Shown piece after piece: positions 1 to 9,964 of a stretch of DNA of 64,000 nt. The first letter of the stretch is position 1, and each line of letters begins with the position of its first letter. The stretch covers positions 1 through 64,000 of the forward strand of contig NZ_NBYX01000016.1 of assembly GCF_002099195.1 (NCBI RefSeq), in the 5' to 3' direction. The stretch comes from Burkholderia puraquae. Lineage in GTDB: Bacteria > Pseudomonadota > Gammaproteobacteria > Burkholderiales > Burkholderiaceae. The notes under the pieces are model-generated. The model made no database searches. It was given only the letters and a program-made list of their open reading frames with translations, and had not been told where the DNA came from. Made by a program: the position numbers and the translations under genes.

Positions 1-405
1 CGCGGCAAGGACGAGGCGAACGACAAGGGCATGAAGCTGCTCGATCGCGTCGGCCTGAAGGCGCATGCGCACAAGTTCCCGGGCCAGTTGTCGGGCGGCC
101 AGCAGCAGCGCGTCGCGATCGCGCGTGCGCTGTCGATGGACCCGATCGCGATGCTGTTCGACGAGCCGACGTCCGCGCTCGATCCGGAGATGATCAACGA
201 AGTGCTCGACGTGATGGTCGAACTCGCGCAGGAAGGGATGACGATGATGGTCGTCACGCACGAGATGGGCTTCGCGAAGAAGGTCGCCCATCGCGTGATC
301 TTCATGGACAAGGGCGCGATCGTCGAGGACGACCGCAAGGACGATTTCTTCTCGAATCCGAAATCGGAACGCGCGAAGGACTTCCTCGCGAAGATCCTGC
401 ACTGA
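1..405 (+). CDS. gltL: Amino-acid ABC transporter ATP-binding protein, 3' part
   Basis: This is the C-terminal 134 residues of a polar amino-acid ABC transporter ATPase; the start and Walker A lie before the window. Visible in order are the signature LSGGQQQR, Walker B (MLFDEPTSALD) and the H-loop (VVTHEMGF). The ending and overall wording match the GltL/GlnQ/ArtP group, which powers uptake of glutamate, aspartate or glutamine through an inner-membrane permease and a periplasmic binding protein. The choice of glutamate/aspartate (GltL) is from memory of Burkholderia homologues and cannot be proved here, because the partner genes are outside the window. It ends just before a strong terminator shared with the convergent autotransporter gene. 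Confidence 0.85.
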   Translation, partial: RGKDEANDKGMKLLDRVGLKAHAHKFPGQLSGGQQQRVAIARALSMDPIAMLFDEPTSALDPEMINEVLDVMVELAQEGMTMMVVTHEMGFAKKVAHRVIFMDKGAIVEDDRKDDFFSNPKSERAKDFLAKILH

Positions 406-444
406 GCGTTCGCGCTCGTCGGCGCTGCATGTGCGTCGATACGA

Positions 445-478
445 AAACCGCCCGGCCGAGCGCCGGGCGGTTTTTTTT
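445..478. terminator. Bidirectional intrinsic terminator
   Basis: A perfect 12-bp stem (445-456 with 462-473) rich in G and C is followed by eight T on the plus strand and preceded by four A, so it can stop both the ABC ATPase transcript and the convergent autotransporter transcript. Confidence 0.85.
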
Positions 479-497
479 CGTCCGCTGCGCGCGGGCG

Positions 498-3400
498 TTA
501 CCAGCTGTAGCGGTAGCCGACCTGCCCGACGATGCCGCGCCGGTAATCGCCGCCGATGTTGCGCGCGATCTTCGCGTTCGCATACAGCTCGCCCGACTTG
601 CCGAAGCTTGCGGTCACGCCGACACCGAGTTCGTACCACGTGCGGCCGAGATGCGTCGCGAACGGCGTGCCGCCGACGACGGTCTGGCCCGGTGACAGGA
701 AGTCGTGCAGCACGTCGGCGGTGAAGTACGGTGTCGCGGCGCCGCCACCCGAATCCGACTGGAGGTTCGGCCGGAAGATGCGCACGCCGACGCGGCCGCG
801 CAGCGCGTTCGTCGTCGTGCCCGATACCGCCGAGACGTTGTCGTTGAACCCGTTCAGCTTCAGGTACTGATACATCAGCTGCGCCTGCGGTTCGACTGCG
901 ATCGGCATGTTGCCGATCGCGAACGGCTTGCCGGCTTCCTGCGACAGTGCGATGCCGAAGCCGTTCTGCGACGCTTCGTTGCCGTAGCTGTCGCGATAAC
1001 GGTTGCCGTAGTGCGTGACCTGCCCGACGCTGTCGAAGTACGTGCCGTCGGACAGGTACTTCGTCCAGTAGCCGCCAATGCTCTGCGCGTGCATCTCGAC
1101 CGAGCCCGTCGACGTCGACAGGTTGGCCGTATCGGCGCGCGCCATGTCGCTGAAGCTCGCGTTCGACACGCCGATGCTGGCCGTCACGCCCGCATGCGTG
1201 CTGCCGCCGCCGTTCGGCGCCTGGTCGAGCGTCCAGTCCTTGCCGAACTGCGCGAAGAACGTGCGCTCGTCGGCCGCGAAGCGGCCCGCGTTCGCGTCGA
1301 GGCTCTGGCCGCCGATACGCCCCCACACGCCGTCGCGATTGCCGGGCTGCTGCTTTTCGAGGTTGTAGATGTCGCCGACGCGCTCGTGCAGCTTGCCGAG
1401 CGTCGAGAAGCCGTAGTCGGCGTTGAGCAGCGGCGTGAGTGCGTAGCCCGAGACGCCGGGGCGATACGCGAGCGTGCCGCCGTTGCCATTCGCGCCGCCG
1501 TCGCCGCCACCGGACGGGTGGATCGGGTCGCCGGGGTCCGACGGATCGAGTTGCGACCGCAGGTACCAGCCGTTCGCGTCGCCTTGCCCGCCGCGATAGA
1601 GCCGGTATTCGTACGCGCCCGCCTGCACGGGCCCCGCGAGCTGGAACGCCGACGTGGTGGTCGTGCCGCCGTTGGTCGTGACGACCACCGGAATCCCGTC
1701 GCCCTTCGTCTGCGCGCCGGTGCCGGCCGTGTTGGCGATCTTCAGGCCCGTCGTGCCGCTCGCGGCGCCGCCGTTCACGATCACCCGGTCGGTCGGCGAT
1801 GCGTCGGCGCCGAGGAACGTATTGAGCGCGATCGTGCCGCCATTGCCGACGTAGCTGCCGGTCGTCAGCGTCTTGTAGCTGCCCGTGAGCGTCGGCGAAC
1901 CGGTCGGTGCGGCGAACGCGACCAGGCCCGCGTTGTTCAGGCTGCTCAGCACGGAGCTGCCCGTCATGCGCCACGTGCTGGTGGGGTCGACGGTCAGTGC
2001 GACCGGATCGATCTTGCCCGCCAGCGTCGTGCCGTTCGCGAGGAACACGTTGCCGGTGCTCGATGCGTCGGAGACGATGTCGCCGGCCAGGTTCACGGCC
2101 GATGCGGTGAAGGTGGCGTGGCTGCCGTTCGACAGGTCGAGCAGCGTGCCGTTGCCCGCCGTCACGACCGTGCCGTTGCGCACGGCGATGTCGGCCGTGC
2201 CGCCGCGCGCGGCGAAGGCCGGCCCGGTGGCGGACGCGACGCTGCCGCCGTCGACGAGCACCGAACTCGTCGCGCCGTTTGCGAGCGTATCGGACGTCAG
2301 CACGCCGGCCGTCGCGCCCTTGAGTGTGGTGCCGGTCAACGCGAGCACGCCGCCGCTGTCGGCGGTTGCGCCGTTTCCGGCGGCGCTGGCGATCGTCGAG
2401 CCCGTATCGCCGATGCGGCCGCCGTTCTGCGCGACGAGGCCGTCGGCGGCCGTGCCGGCTGCGGTGATCTTCGCGCCCGACAGCAGCGCGGTCGCGCCGC
2501 CGCCCGTCACGATCGCGGCCGAACCCGCGCCGGTCGTCGAGACCATCGTACCGTTGGCCGTCAGCGTCGAATCAACGCCCGACACGAAGAAGCCGCGCGC
2601 GTTGTCGCCGGTGGTCCGGACGACGGTCGCCGCATCGGTCGCGATGCGTGCGCCGGCCCCCGTCGACGACAGGCCGTCGGCGCCACCGCCGGTCGTGCCG
2701 ATTTGCGTGCCCGACAACACGATCGTCGTGTTCGTGCCCTGGTTGTCGATCCCCTTGCCCGAGCCGCCGGCCGTGATCGACGTCGCGCCGGCCGCGAGCC
2801 CGCCGCCTGTCACGGTCGAGTCGATCAGCATGCCGTCGGCGCTGCCGTTCGCGGTGACGGTGCCGGCACCCGACAGTGCGACCGAGGCGCCGGCACCCGT
2901 CAGGCGTACGCCCGCGATGCCGTCGTCGGCCTCGATCGAACCTGCGTTGGCGAGCGTCGCCGACGCACCCTGGACGAGCGCGCCGGTGCCGTTGGAGACG
3001 CGGATCGTCGACGCGTTGTTCACCGTGCCGAGCGTGCCGATCACGACGCCCGTCGAGCCGGCGCCCGTCAGCAGCACCGTGTCGCGGTTCTCGAGCGTGC
3101 CGAGGTTCTGCGCGACGAAGCCGGTGACGCCGGCAGTCGATGACGTGACGGCGGCGTGGTTGGTGAGCGTCGTCGCGACCGGTGCGCCGGCATTGGCGCC
3201 GGCGAGGTCGTGCGCCTGGCCGTCGACGACGCCGGCGATCGCACCGGACGCATTCAGGTTGATCGTCGCGCCCGCATCGATCGTGCCTTGCGCGCCGCCT
3301 TCGACCGCGATCGCGATGCCGTTCGCGCCATTGACGTTGTAGATCGCGTTGCCGGTCGTCAGCACGGTGCCGGCGTCGGTCGCGAGCACGCCGTGCGCGC

Positions 3401-5759
3401 GCTGGCCATTGACGTCGGTCGTCAGCGTGCCGGCCGTCGTCGTGCCCGTGTAGGCCGCGCCGCCCGCGACGCGGAACAGCGTCGAATCGTCGGTGTCGAC
3501 GCTGAGGTGCTGCGCGGCGACGTTGATCTTCGAGCCCGCGCCATAGGCGTAGAAGCCGATCTGGTTGGTGCCCGACATGAAGGCGGGCACCGCATTGGCG
3601 CCGACGTCGATCGTCGCGCCCGAGCGTGCGTGCACGCCGATCGCGCCGGTGCCCGTCAGGTTGAGCGCGCCGTCGAGCGTGGCCTTCGCGCGCGGCCCCT
3701 CGGCCCAGACGCCATAGTTGCGCGTGCCCGACGCGGGATCGAGGCCGCCGGCCACGTCGATCGTGCCGGTCGAGGTCGCGGCCGTCGCGGTCGTACCGGT
3801 ACCGACGACCATGATGCCGATGCCGTTTACGCCATTCAGCGTGATGGTGCCGGTGTTGGTCACGGCCGCGGCCGTGTTGGCCGCGAGCATGCCGACGTTG
3901 GCGAGCGGCGTACCGGAAGCCGCGCCGTTGACGACGATCGCGCCCGCGTTGTTCAGTGTGCCGGACGACGAGCCGATGCTCGCCAGCGCGGCGCCGTTCT
4001 GCGTCTGCGAGCCGATCACGATCGTGCCGAGGTTGCTCGCGGTGCCCGAGGCGCCGAGCAGGATGCCGTACGCGTGCGCGGACAGCGCGATGTCGTTCGC
4101 AGCTTCCGGCGCGCCGGCATCGTACTGGGCCGCACGACCGAGGTAGATCGTGCCGCCGGCTTCGTTCGTGAAGCGGCCGCCGGCGACGAGGCCGCCGATC
4201 ACCTGGCTGTCGAGCGTCGTCGCGTTGACGCCGACGTTGATCGTGCCGGCGTTCGACGCGCTCGCGCCGTCGGTTGCGGCCACTGCGTAGTTCTGCAGGT
4301 CGAGCCGGTTGTGGGTGAGATTCCATGCGCCGACGTTCATCACGCCATTGTTGACGAACGTGGTGCCCGCGCCGTTTGCGTACACGCCGCTGCCTTCGAC
4401 GTACGTGTTGAGGCCGAAGTTGTCGGGCTGCGCGGTGCCGCCGGTGTTGACGTTGTTGCCGGCCGTATAGCCGGATGAAATCGCGCCGTTGTTGACGCCG
4501 CTCGCGCCGCTCAGCAGGCGCACCAGCGTAAAGTCGCCCGACAGGCGCCCGTCGTTGACGAAGTGCGCACCGTTCTCCGCGACGACGGCGGCGCTCGCGT
4601 CGATCGTGTTGGAGCCGCGGAAGTCGATCTGGCCGTCCTTGCCGATGTGCAGCGTCGCGTTCGCGCCCGTACCGTGCATCGCGGACGGGTAGTTTCTGGG
4701 CAGCGCGTTCTTGTCGCCGGGCGACACGTTGTTCGCATACTCGAAGGTCTGCGGGGAGAGCGTCACGGCCTGGCCGAACGCGTTGTCGTAGGCGGCCTGC
4801 GAGCCGAGCGCGCCGTTCCGGACCGAACGCACGAGAAAGTCGTTGTACGCGGCGAGCGACGCGGCGTCGGTGACGGTCCACGTGCTGCCGTCGAACGCGG
4901 TGAAGGTGCCCGCGTAGGCCGGCACGTCGAGCTGGATGCTGCCGACGGGGCCGCCGCTCGCGAGATAGTCGCCGGTAATGAACCAGATCTGGTTGCGCGA
5001 ATTCCAGTTGATGACGCTCGGTGCCGAGCCGGTGCCGTCCGCGTAGGTGAGGTCGGTCTGCTTGGCCGCGATCGTGATCGCATTGCCGGCCGCCGCGGGC
5101 GCGTTCGCCGGGTTGCCGATCGAGACGTCGAGCGTGCCGCCCGAGTTCTCGACCGTGCCGATCCGCGTGTTCACATACTGGTTGCCGTTGACGTCGTGGT
5201 AGACCTGCACGACGGTCGAGCCTGCATTCGACGAGGCGAACGCGGACGAATCGTAGGTGGCGACCGACGTACGGCCGCCCGTGATCGAGTCGGGGGTGCC
5301 GACGCTTTGCGTCTTGCCGCCGAGCGTCAACAACGGCTGATTCGGGTTGCCCGAAATGATGGACGTGTTGCCGAGCGGCATCGGCGTGTAGCCCATGTCG
5401 CCGGTCGCCCCGGTCCATGCGCCCGTCAGGCCGACCCGGTCGCCGCCCGACACGGTCGTGGCGCCGACGAGGTCGTCGTTGACGGTCGGGCTGAAACTGC
5501 CGAGCGCACAGGTGCCGCCGCTCGCGACGGCCGCGCCGCTGCCGCACGTCGATGCGTACGTGGAGCCGGCCGACAATGCGGCCAGCGCGGCGCCGACTGC
5601 GGCGATGCGAAGCGATGTCCGGCGCGTTGCCGCGCGCGCGGCGCAGCGGCTTGTGCCGGACGGGCGGCCCGAACGCTTGCCGCGCGCCCGTGCCGTTTCC
5701 GCAACCGCGACCCAGCAGCCGGCGGTCTCGCTCCATATCGATCGAAATGAATGATTCAC
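498..5759 (-). CDS. Large classical (type Va) autotransporter
   Basis: The 1753-residue protein opens with an extended signal peptide region (MNHSFRSIW..., ending ARARGK near residue 27), then a basic stretch and a hydrophobic segment at about 52-64 with a likely cleavage after about residue 69. The middle is a long, low-complexity passenger rich in Gly, Ala, Thr, Asn and Val with degenerate strand-turn repeats, as in beta-helical passengers. A Pro/Asp/Gly-rich linker lies near residue 1410, and the last ~290 residues look like an autotransporter beta-barrel ending in an aromatic residue (YRYSW), as outer-membrane barrels do. On the minus strand GAGAGGGG sits 8 nt before the ATG, supporting this start. 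No catalytic motif is seen; adhesion or surface display is inferred. Long ORFs on the other strand and frames here are shadows. Confidence 0.9.
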   Translation of the reverse strand: MNHSFRSIWSETAGCWVAVAETARARGKRSGRPSGTSRCAARAATRRTSLRIAAVGAALAALSAGSTYASTCGSGAAVASGGTCALGSFSPTVNDDLVGATTVSGGDRVGLTGAWTGATGDMGYTPMPLGNTSIISGNPNQPLLTLGGKTQSVGTPDSITGGRTSVATYDSSAFASSNAGSTVVQVYHDVNGNQYVNTRIGTVENSGGTLDVSIGNPANAPAAAGNAITIAAKQTDLTYADGTGSAPSVINWNSRNQIWFITGDYLASGGPVGSIQLDVPAYAGTFTAFDGSTWTVTDAASLAAYNDFLVRSVRNGALGSQAAYDNAFGQAVTLSPQTFEYANNVSPGDKNALPRNYPSAMHGTGANATLHIGKDGQIDFRGSNTIDASAAVVAENGAHFVNDGRLSGDFTLVRLLSGASGVNNGAISSGYTAGNNVNTGGTAQPDNFGLNTYVEGSGVYANGAGTTFVNNGVMNVGAWNLTHNRLDLQNYAVAATDGASASNAGTINVGVNATTLDSQVIGGLVAGGRFTNEAGGTIYLGRAAQYDAGAPEAANDIALSAHAYGILLGASGTASNLGTIVIGSQTQNGAALASIGSSSGTLNNAGAIVVNGAASGTPLANVGMLAANTAAAVTNTGTITLNGVNGIGIMVVGTGTTATAATSTGTIDVAGGLDPASGTRNYGVWAEGPRAKATLDGALNLTGTGAIGVHARSGATIDVGANAVPAFMSGTNQIGFYAYGAGSKINVAAQHLSVDTDDSTLFRVAGGAAYTGTTTAGTLTTDVNGQRAHGVLATDAGTVLTTGNAIYNVNGANGIAIAVEGGAQGTIDAGATINLNASGAIAGVVDGQAHDLAGANAGAPVATTLTNHAAVTSSTAGVTGFVAQNLGTLENRDTVLLTGAGSTGVVIGTLGTVNNASTIRVSNGTGALVQGASATLANAGSIEADDGIAGVRLTGAGASVALSGAGTVTANGSADGMLIDSTVTGGGLAAGATSITAGGSGKGIDNQGTNTTIVLSGTQIGTTGGGADGLSSTGAGARIATDAATVVRTTGDNARGFFVSGVDSTLTANGTMVSTTGAGSAAIVTGGGATALLSGAKITAAGTAADGLVAQNGGRIGDTGSTIASAAGNGATADSGGVLALTGTTLKGATAGVLTSDTLANGATSSVLVDGGSVASATGPAFAARGGTADIAVRNGTVVTAGNGTLLDLSNGSHATFTASAVNLAGDIVSDASSTGNVFLANGTTLAGKIDPVALTVDPTSTWRMTGSSVLSSLNNAGLVAFAAPTGSPTLTGSYKTLTTGSYVGNGGTIALNTFLGADASPTDRVIVNGGAASGTTGLKIANTAGTGAQTKGDGIPVVVTTNGGTTTTSAFQLAGPVQAGAYEYRLYRGGQGDANGWYLRSQLDPSDPGDPIHPSGGGDGGANGNGGTLAYRPGVSGYALTPLLNADYGFSTLGKLHERVGDIYNLEKQQPGNRDGVWGRIGGQSLDANAGRFAADERTFFAQFGKDWTLDQAPNGGGSTHAGVTASIGVSNASFSDMARADTANLSTSTGSVEMHAQSIGGYWTKYLSDGTYFDSVGQVTHYGNRYRDSYGNEASQNGFGIALSQEAGKPFAIGNMPIAVEPQAQLMYQYLKLNGFNDNVSAVSGTTTNALRGRVGVRIFRPNLQSDSGGGAATPYFTADVLHDFLSPGQTVVGGTPFATHLGRTWYELGVGVTASFGKSGELYANAKIARNIGGDYRRGIVGQVGYRYSW

Positions 5760-6398
5760 GACAAGCCCCTCTCTGTTGTTTTGATGTGGTTTTCACCGCG
5801 GTGCAGTGAATGCGCAATCCGCGGCGGGGAATGGCATGAATGGATGTGCGGCGGCCGTGGCCGTTTCCCTGCCAATCGCGATTCGTCACACCGAGGATGA
5901 GCGGAGTCTATTGACCGGGAGGGCGGGTGATTGTCGGGAAGCTAACAATTGCGGCAATCATGCCGTTTTCACTTGGTATTTCTTGCTTGTGTGATGAATC
6001 GAACTGAAAGCCTTGTTGGGTAAGGACTTGGTCGATTTGGTGTGCGTGGCCTCGTGATCGCCGTATCGGTGGGGTGGCGCACGGTTTGCGTCAGGTCGGC
6101 GCTTTAAAATGCGGTTTCCGGATTATGGGATTTTTTTCGGGAGATTTATTTTCGTCTCGTTTTAATTATTTTCTATGGGAAATGAATTAAATCGAGCGAA
6201 TGACGTGTGACGTCGCTCCGATATACCGCAATGCGGCTCGGATGAAACGGAATCGGCACCGGGCGTGCGAGATGTTCCGGCGGCAGGCGTCATGCAATCG
6301 TGTGCGCGAAACAGCCCGTCGTGATCGGGCGCGGCGGGCGATCGTCTTGCCGAGCAGCGGCCGGCAGGGGGAGGCGAGCGGGCGCTGGTGCGCCGGTC
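5760..6398. other. 639-bp intergenic region, partly AT-rich
   Basis: This gap lies between the autotransporter start and the end of the amidotransferase, both on minus, and should contain the autotransporter promoter. The stretch from about 5940 to 6230 is clearly richer in A and T than its surroundings. A small hairpin (arms 5952-5956 and 5961-5965) is followed by TTTT. I find no convincing gene, RNA or consensus promoter in it. Confidence 0.6.
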
Positions 6399-7310
6399 TC
6401 AGAAGTCGATTGCGTCGTCGGAGTCGATGTCGGCGGCGGTGACGAGCGCCTCGCGTGCGTCGCGCGGCGCCGACGCCGACGCGTCGAGCGCCGGATTGCG
6501 CAGCTTCTCGAGCACGCGCTCGGGCACCGGGATCCGCATCCGCGCGGCGACGTCGCCACACTGGAACATGATCAGCTCGCCCGGCTCGAACGCGGTCCAG
6601 ACCTCGTTGTCGGTGAGCGGCTGCGTCGCGATCACCGCGACGCGATCTTCGGGCGTCGTGTATTTCGCGAAGTCGATCGACAGGTCTTCGTCGACGAGGT
6701 GCGCGGTCGAGAACGGCCAGCGCCGCACGAGATAATGCAGCCGCGTCGAGCAGTGCGCGAACAGCGCCTGGCCGTTCGACATCAGGAAGTTGAACACGCC
6801 GTGATCGGTGATGCCGCGCGTCAGCTCGCCGACGCGCTCGAACAGTTCGGGCAACGGCGGCTGCGCGCCGGGGAACGCTTCGCGCAGCCCCTGCATCAGC
6901 ACGCAGAACGCCTGTTCGCTGTCGGTCGTGCCGACTGGATGGTAGACGCTGCCGTCCATGTCCGGTGCGTAGTCCTGCAGATCGCCGTTATGCGCGAAGA
7001 TCCAGTGCCGGCCCCACAGCTCGCGCATGAACGGATGGCTGTTCTCGAGCAGGATGTGGCCTTGCGTGGCCTTGCGGATGTGCGCGATCGTGTTCTTGGA
7101 CTTGATCGGGTAGCGCTTCACCATTTCGGCGATCGGCGATGTGGCCGATGCCTGGTGATCGATGAACAGGCGGCAGGCCTTGTCCTCGAAGAACGCGATG
7201 CCCCAGCCGTCGGCATGGTGATCGGTCAGCCCGCCCCGGGCCGCGAAACCGGTGAAGGAGAATGTGACGTCCGTCGGCGCGGCGCAGTTCATTCCTAAGA
7301 GTTGGCACAT
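6399..7310 (-). CDS. Class II glutamine amidotransferase (YafJ-like)
   Basis: The 303-residue protein begins MCQLLGMN, which exposes Cys2 as the N-terminal nucleophile of the Ntn-hydrolase fold after Met removal. Further expected glutaminase elements are seen: HADGWG near residue 34, AHIRKATQG near 77 and HNGD near 108. It is a stand-alone GATase type 2 domain, about the length of the YafJ family. The physiological acceptor of the ammonia is unknown, and nothing adjacent supplies a partner synthase. The start is fixed by the need for Cys at position 2. The gene is divergent from pyrC. Confidence 0.88.
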   Translation of the reverse strand: MCQLLGMNCAAPTDVTFSFTGFAARGGLTDHHADGWGIAFFEDKACRLFIDHQASATSPIAEMVKRYPIKSKNTIAHIRKATQGHILLENSHPFMRELWGRHWIFAHNGDLQDYAPDMDGSVYHPVGTTDSEQAFCVLMQGLREAFPGAQPPLPELFERVGELTRGITDHGVFNFLMSNGQALFAHCSTRLHYLVRRWPFSTAHLVDEDLSIDFAKYTTPEDRVAVIATQPLTDNEVWTAFEPGELIMFQCGDVAARMRIPVPERVLEKLRNPALDASASAPRDAREALVTAADIDSDDAIDF

Positions 7311-7518
7311 TTTACTTGGGGCGGCAGGCTGAAGCGGGGGGTAACGAACCGGGCGAACCCCGGTACAATGCGGCTTCTAGCATATCACCGAGCCCTGAGC
7401 GGTAAAAAGCGGATTCCGCTGGCCAAAGGCCCCGTGTTGCGGTTTGCCGTCAGTCGGCCCGCACGCGCTGTGCGTTCCGGCCCCGCCGATGGCAAGCCCG
7501 TTCCTCACGACGCCTCCT

Positions 7519-8583
7519 ATGACTGCCTCGAACGCTTCCTCCCCGGCGACGCTCTCGCTCGCCCGTCCCGACGACTGGCACCTGCACCTGCGAGACGGCG
7601 ACATGCTGGCCGCCGTGCTGCCGCACACCGCGCGTCAGTTCGGCCGCGCAATCGTCATGCCGAACCTGAAGCCGCCGGTGACGACCACCGCGCAGGCGCA
7701 GGCCTATCGCGGGCGCATCCTCGCCGCGCTGCCGGCCGGGATGACGTTCGAACCGCTGATGACGCTGTACCTGACCGACAACACGCCGCCCGACGAGATC
7801 CGCCGCGCGCGCGAAAGCGGCTTCGTGCACGGCGTGAAGCTGTATCCGGCCGGCGCGACGACGAATTCCGACCACGGCGTCACCGATCTCGCGAAATGCG
7901 CGAAGACGCTCGAGGCGATGCAGGAAACCGGTATGCCGCTGCTTGTGCACGGCGAGGTGACCGATGCGTCGATCGACCTGTTCGACCGCGAGAAGGTCTT
8001 CATCGATCGCGTGATGACGCCGCTGCGCCGCGATTTCCCGGGCCTGAAGGTCGTGTTCGAACACATCACGACGAAGGATGCGGCCGATTACGTGCGCGAT
8101 GCCGACGCGGCGCCCGGCCTGCTCGGCGCGACGATCACCGCGCATCACCTGCTGTACAACCGCAACGCGCTGTTCGTCGGCGGGATCCGCCCGCATTACT
8201 ACTGCCTGCCGGTGCTGAAGCGCGAGACGCATCGCGTCGCGCTGGTCGAGGCCGCGACGTCGGGCAACCCGCGCTTCTTCCTCGGTACCGACAGCGCGCC
8301 GCATGCGCGCGATGCGAAGGAAACCGCGTGCGGCTGCGCGGGCTGCTACACGGCACTGCACGCGCTCGAACTGTATGCGGAAGCGTTCGACCACGCCGGC
8401 GCGCTCGACAAGCTGGAAGGCTTCGCGAGTTTCTTCGGCGCCGATTTCTACGGGCTGCCGCGCAGCGCCGAAACGGTCACGCTGCGTCGCGAGGCATGGG
8501 AACTGCCGCGCGAGATCTTCGCGGGCGATACGCCGGTTGTGCCGTTGCGCGGCGGCGAGACGATCGGCTGGAAATTGGCGTGA
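7519..8583 (+). CDS. pyrC: Dihydroorotase
   Basis: PyrC cyclises carbamoyl aspartate to dihydroorotate, step three of pyrimidine synthesis, in the cytosol. Visible zinc-site elements are HLHLRDG near the N-terminus, the carbamylated-lysine segment GVKLYPAG, the metal-ligand histidines in VFEH and ITAHH, and the catalytic aspartate in LGTDSAPH. The 354-residue form starting MTASN fits the class II dihydroorotase length. In-frame ATGs at 7489 and 7444 would add 10 or 25 unconserved-looking residues, and none of the three has a good ribosome-binding site, so the start is uncertain. A TACAAT at 7364-7369 could be a -10 box. Its stop codon overlaps the start of the next gene. Confidence 0.93.
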   Translation: MTASNASSPATLSLARPDDWHLHLRDGDMLAAVLPHTARQFGRAIVMPNLKPPVTTTAQAQAYRGRILAALPAGMTFEPLMTLYLTDNTPPDEIRRARESGFVHGVKLYPAGATTNSDHGVTDLAKCAKTLEAMQETGMPLLVHGEVTDASIDLFDREKVFIDRVMTPLRRDFPGLKVVFEHITTKDAADYVRDADAAPGLLGATITAHHLLYNRNALFVGGIRPHYYCLPVLKRETHRVALVEAATSGNPRFFLGTDSAPHARDAKETACGCAGCYTALHALELYAEAFDHAGALDKLEGFASFFGADFYGLPRSAETVTLRREAWELPREIFAGDTPVVPLRGGETIGWKLA

Positions 8584-9470
8584 CCTTCGCGCCGCCGCGC
8601 GAACCCGGCCGCACGGCCGGCAGCGGGGCGGCGGATTTTGCGCGGATCGACTGGTCCGTGCCGTGGCTCGCCCCCTACGCACGGCCCGGTCGCGTTGTGC
8701 AGGCTGCCGCACGGGCGGGCGAGGCCATGCTGCTCGATGCGCTGAACGGCGCGTTGAGCGACTCCGGGCCCGACGGCGCGCGCCTCAGCGGCCGCGGCCG
8801 GCCGCTCCGGTTCGTGCCGCAGGCCGCGTTGCCGCCCGGCGTGGCGTACGAGATCCATATCGCGGAGACGGGCGGCGTCCCGACCCGCCACAATCTGCAC
8901 GATTTCTTCAACGCGCTCGTCTGGTTCGCGTATCCGCGCATCAAGGCCGCGCTGAATGCGCGCCAGGCCGCGGCGATCGACGCGGCAGGCGGTGTCGGCC
9001 CCGTGCGCGGCACGCTGCGCGACGCGCTTACGCTGTTCGACGAGAACGCCGCGCTGTTCGTGACGGCCGACCGCGCACTCGCCGACGCGCTGCGCGGGTT
9101 CGACTGGCCGCGGCTGCTGGTCGCCGCGCGCGGTGCGTGGGGCACGCGCTGCGAGGCGCGGCTCGTCGGCCATGCGCTGCTCGAGAAGCTCGTCGCGCCC
9201 TACAAATCCTGCACCGCGCATACGTGGATCGTCGAAGTGAGCGACGACTATTTTTCATGGCCCGATGCGCAACGCATCGCGCATGTCGACGCGCGTGTCG
9301 CCGCCGAACTCGCGACGCGCGCGCTGACGAGCCGCGATTTCGCACCGCTCCCGGTGCTCGGCGTACCGGGCTGGTGCGATGCGAATGCCGAGGCTGCGTT
9401 CTACGACGATCCGGCCGTGTTTCGCAGCGGCCGCCGCGCGTATGCTGCCGGCGGCGGCGCGCAGTGCTAG
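8580..9470 (+). CDS. DUF3025 family protein
   Basis: A 296-residue protein read from a GTG at 8580-8582 that overlaps the pyrC stop by 4 nt, indicating translational coupling. Recognisable features are the segment THTRHNLHDFFNALVWFAYP-like (observed as PTRHNLHDFFNALVWF near residue 100) and several conserved-looking His, Asp and Arg residues; I assign it to DUF3025 from memory of that motif. The function is unknown. No signal peptide or membrane segment is seen, so it is probably cytosolic. The open frame extends far upstream inside pyrC, but that part is not coding. The gene ends about 12 nt before the RNase P RNA. Confidence 0.75.
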   Translation: MTFAPPREPGRTAGSGAADFARIDWSVPWLAPYARPGRVVQAAARAGEAMLLDALNGALSDSGPDGARLSGRGRPLRFVPQAALPPGVAYEIHIAETGGVPTRHNLHDFFNALVWFAYPRIKAALNARQAAAIDAAGGVGPVRGTLRDALTLFDENAALFVTADRALADALRGFDWPRLLVAARGAWGTRCEARLVGHALLEKLVAPYKSCTAHTWIVEVSDDYFSWPDAQRIAHVDARVAAELATRALTSRDFAPLPVLGVPGWCDANAEAAFYDDPAVFRSGRRAYAAGGGAQC

Positions 9471-9481
9471 AATGCGCGTCG

Positions 9482-9892
<411 letters not shown>

Positions 9893-9905
9893 CGTTCGAA
9901 TGCGA

Positions 9906-9944
9906 AAGGGCCGGCGTCTCCCAACGGAGCGCCGGCCCTTTTTT
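9906..9944 (+). terminator. Terminator after rnpB
   Basis: A perfect 11-bp stem (9906-9916 with 9930-9940) is followed by a run of T; it directly follows the RNase P RNA. Confidence 0.85.
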
Positions 9945-9964
9945 CGTGCACGCTCGCCGTGCGT

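Noticed and set aside
705..3143. 812-codon open frame on the plus strand
   Set aside because: Antisense to the autotransporter, with Arg/Ala/Val bias and no recognisable motif.
2572..5889. 1105-codon open frame on the minus strand
   Set aside because: It overlaps the autotransporter in another frame, is extremely Arg-rich and has no domain pattern; it is a shadow of GC-rich coding sequence.
7302..8579. Upstream extension of the DUF3025 reading frame
   Set aside because: It runs through pyrC in another frame; only the part from the GTG at 8580 looks like a protein.
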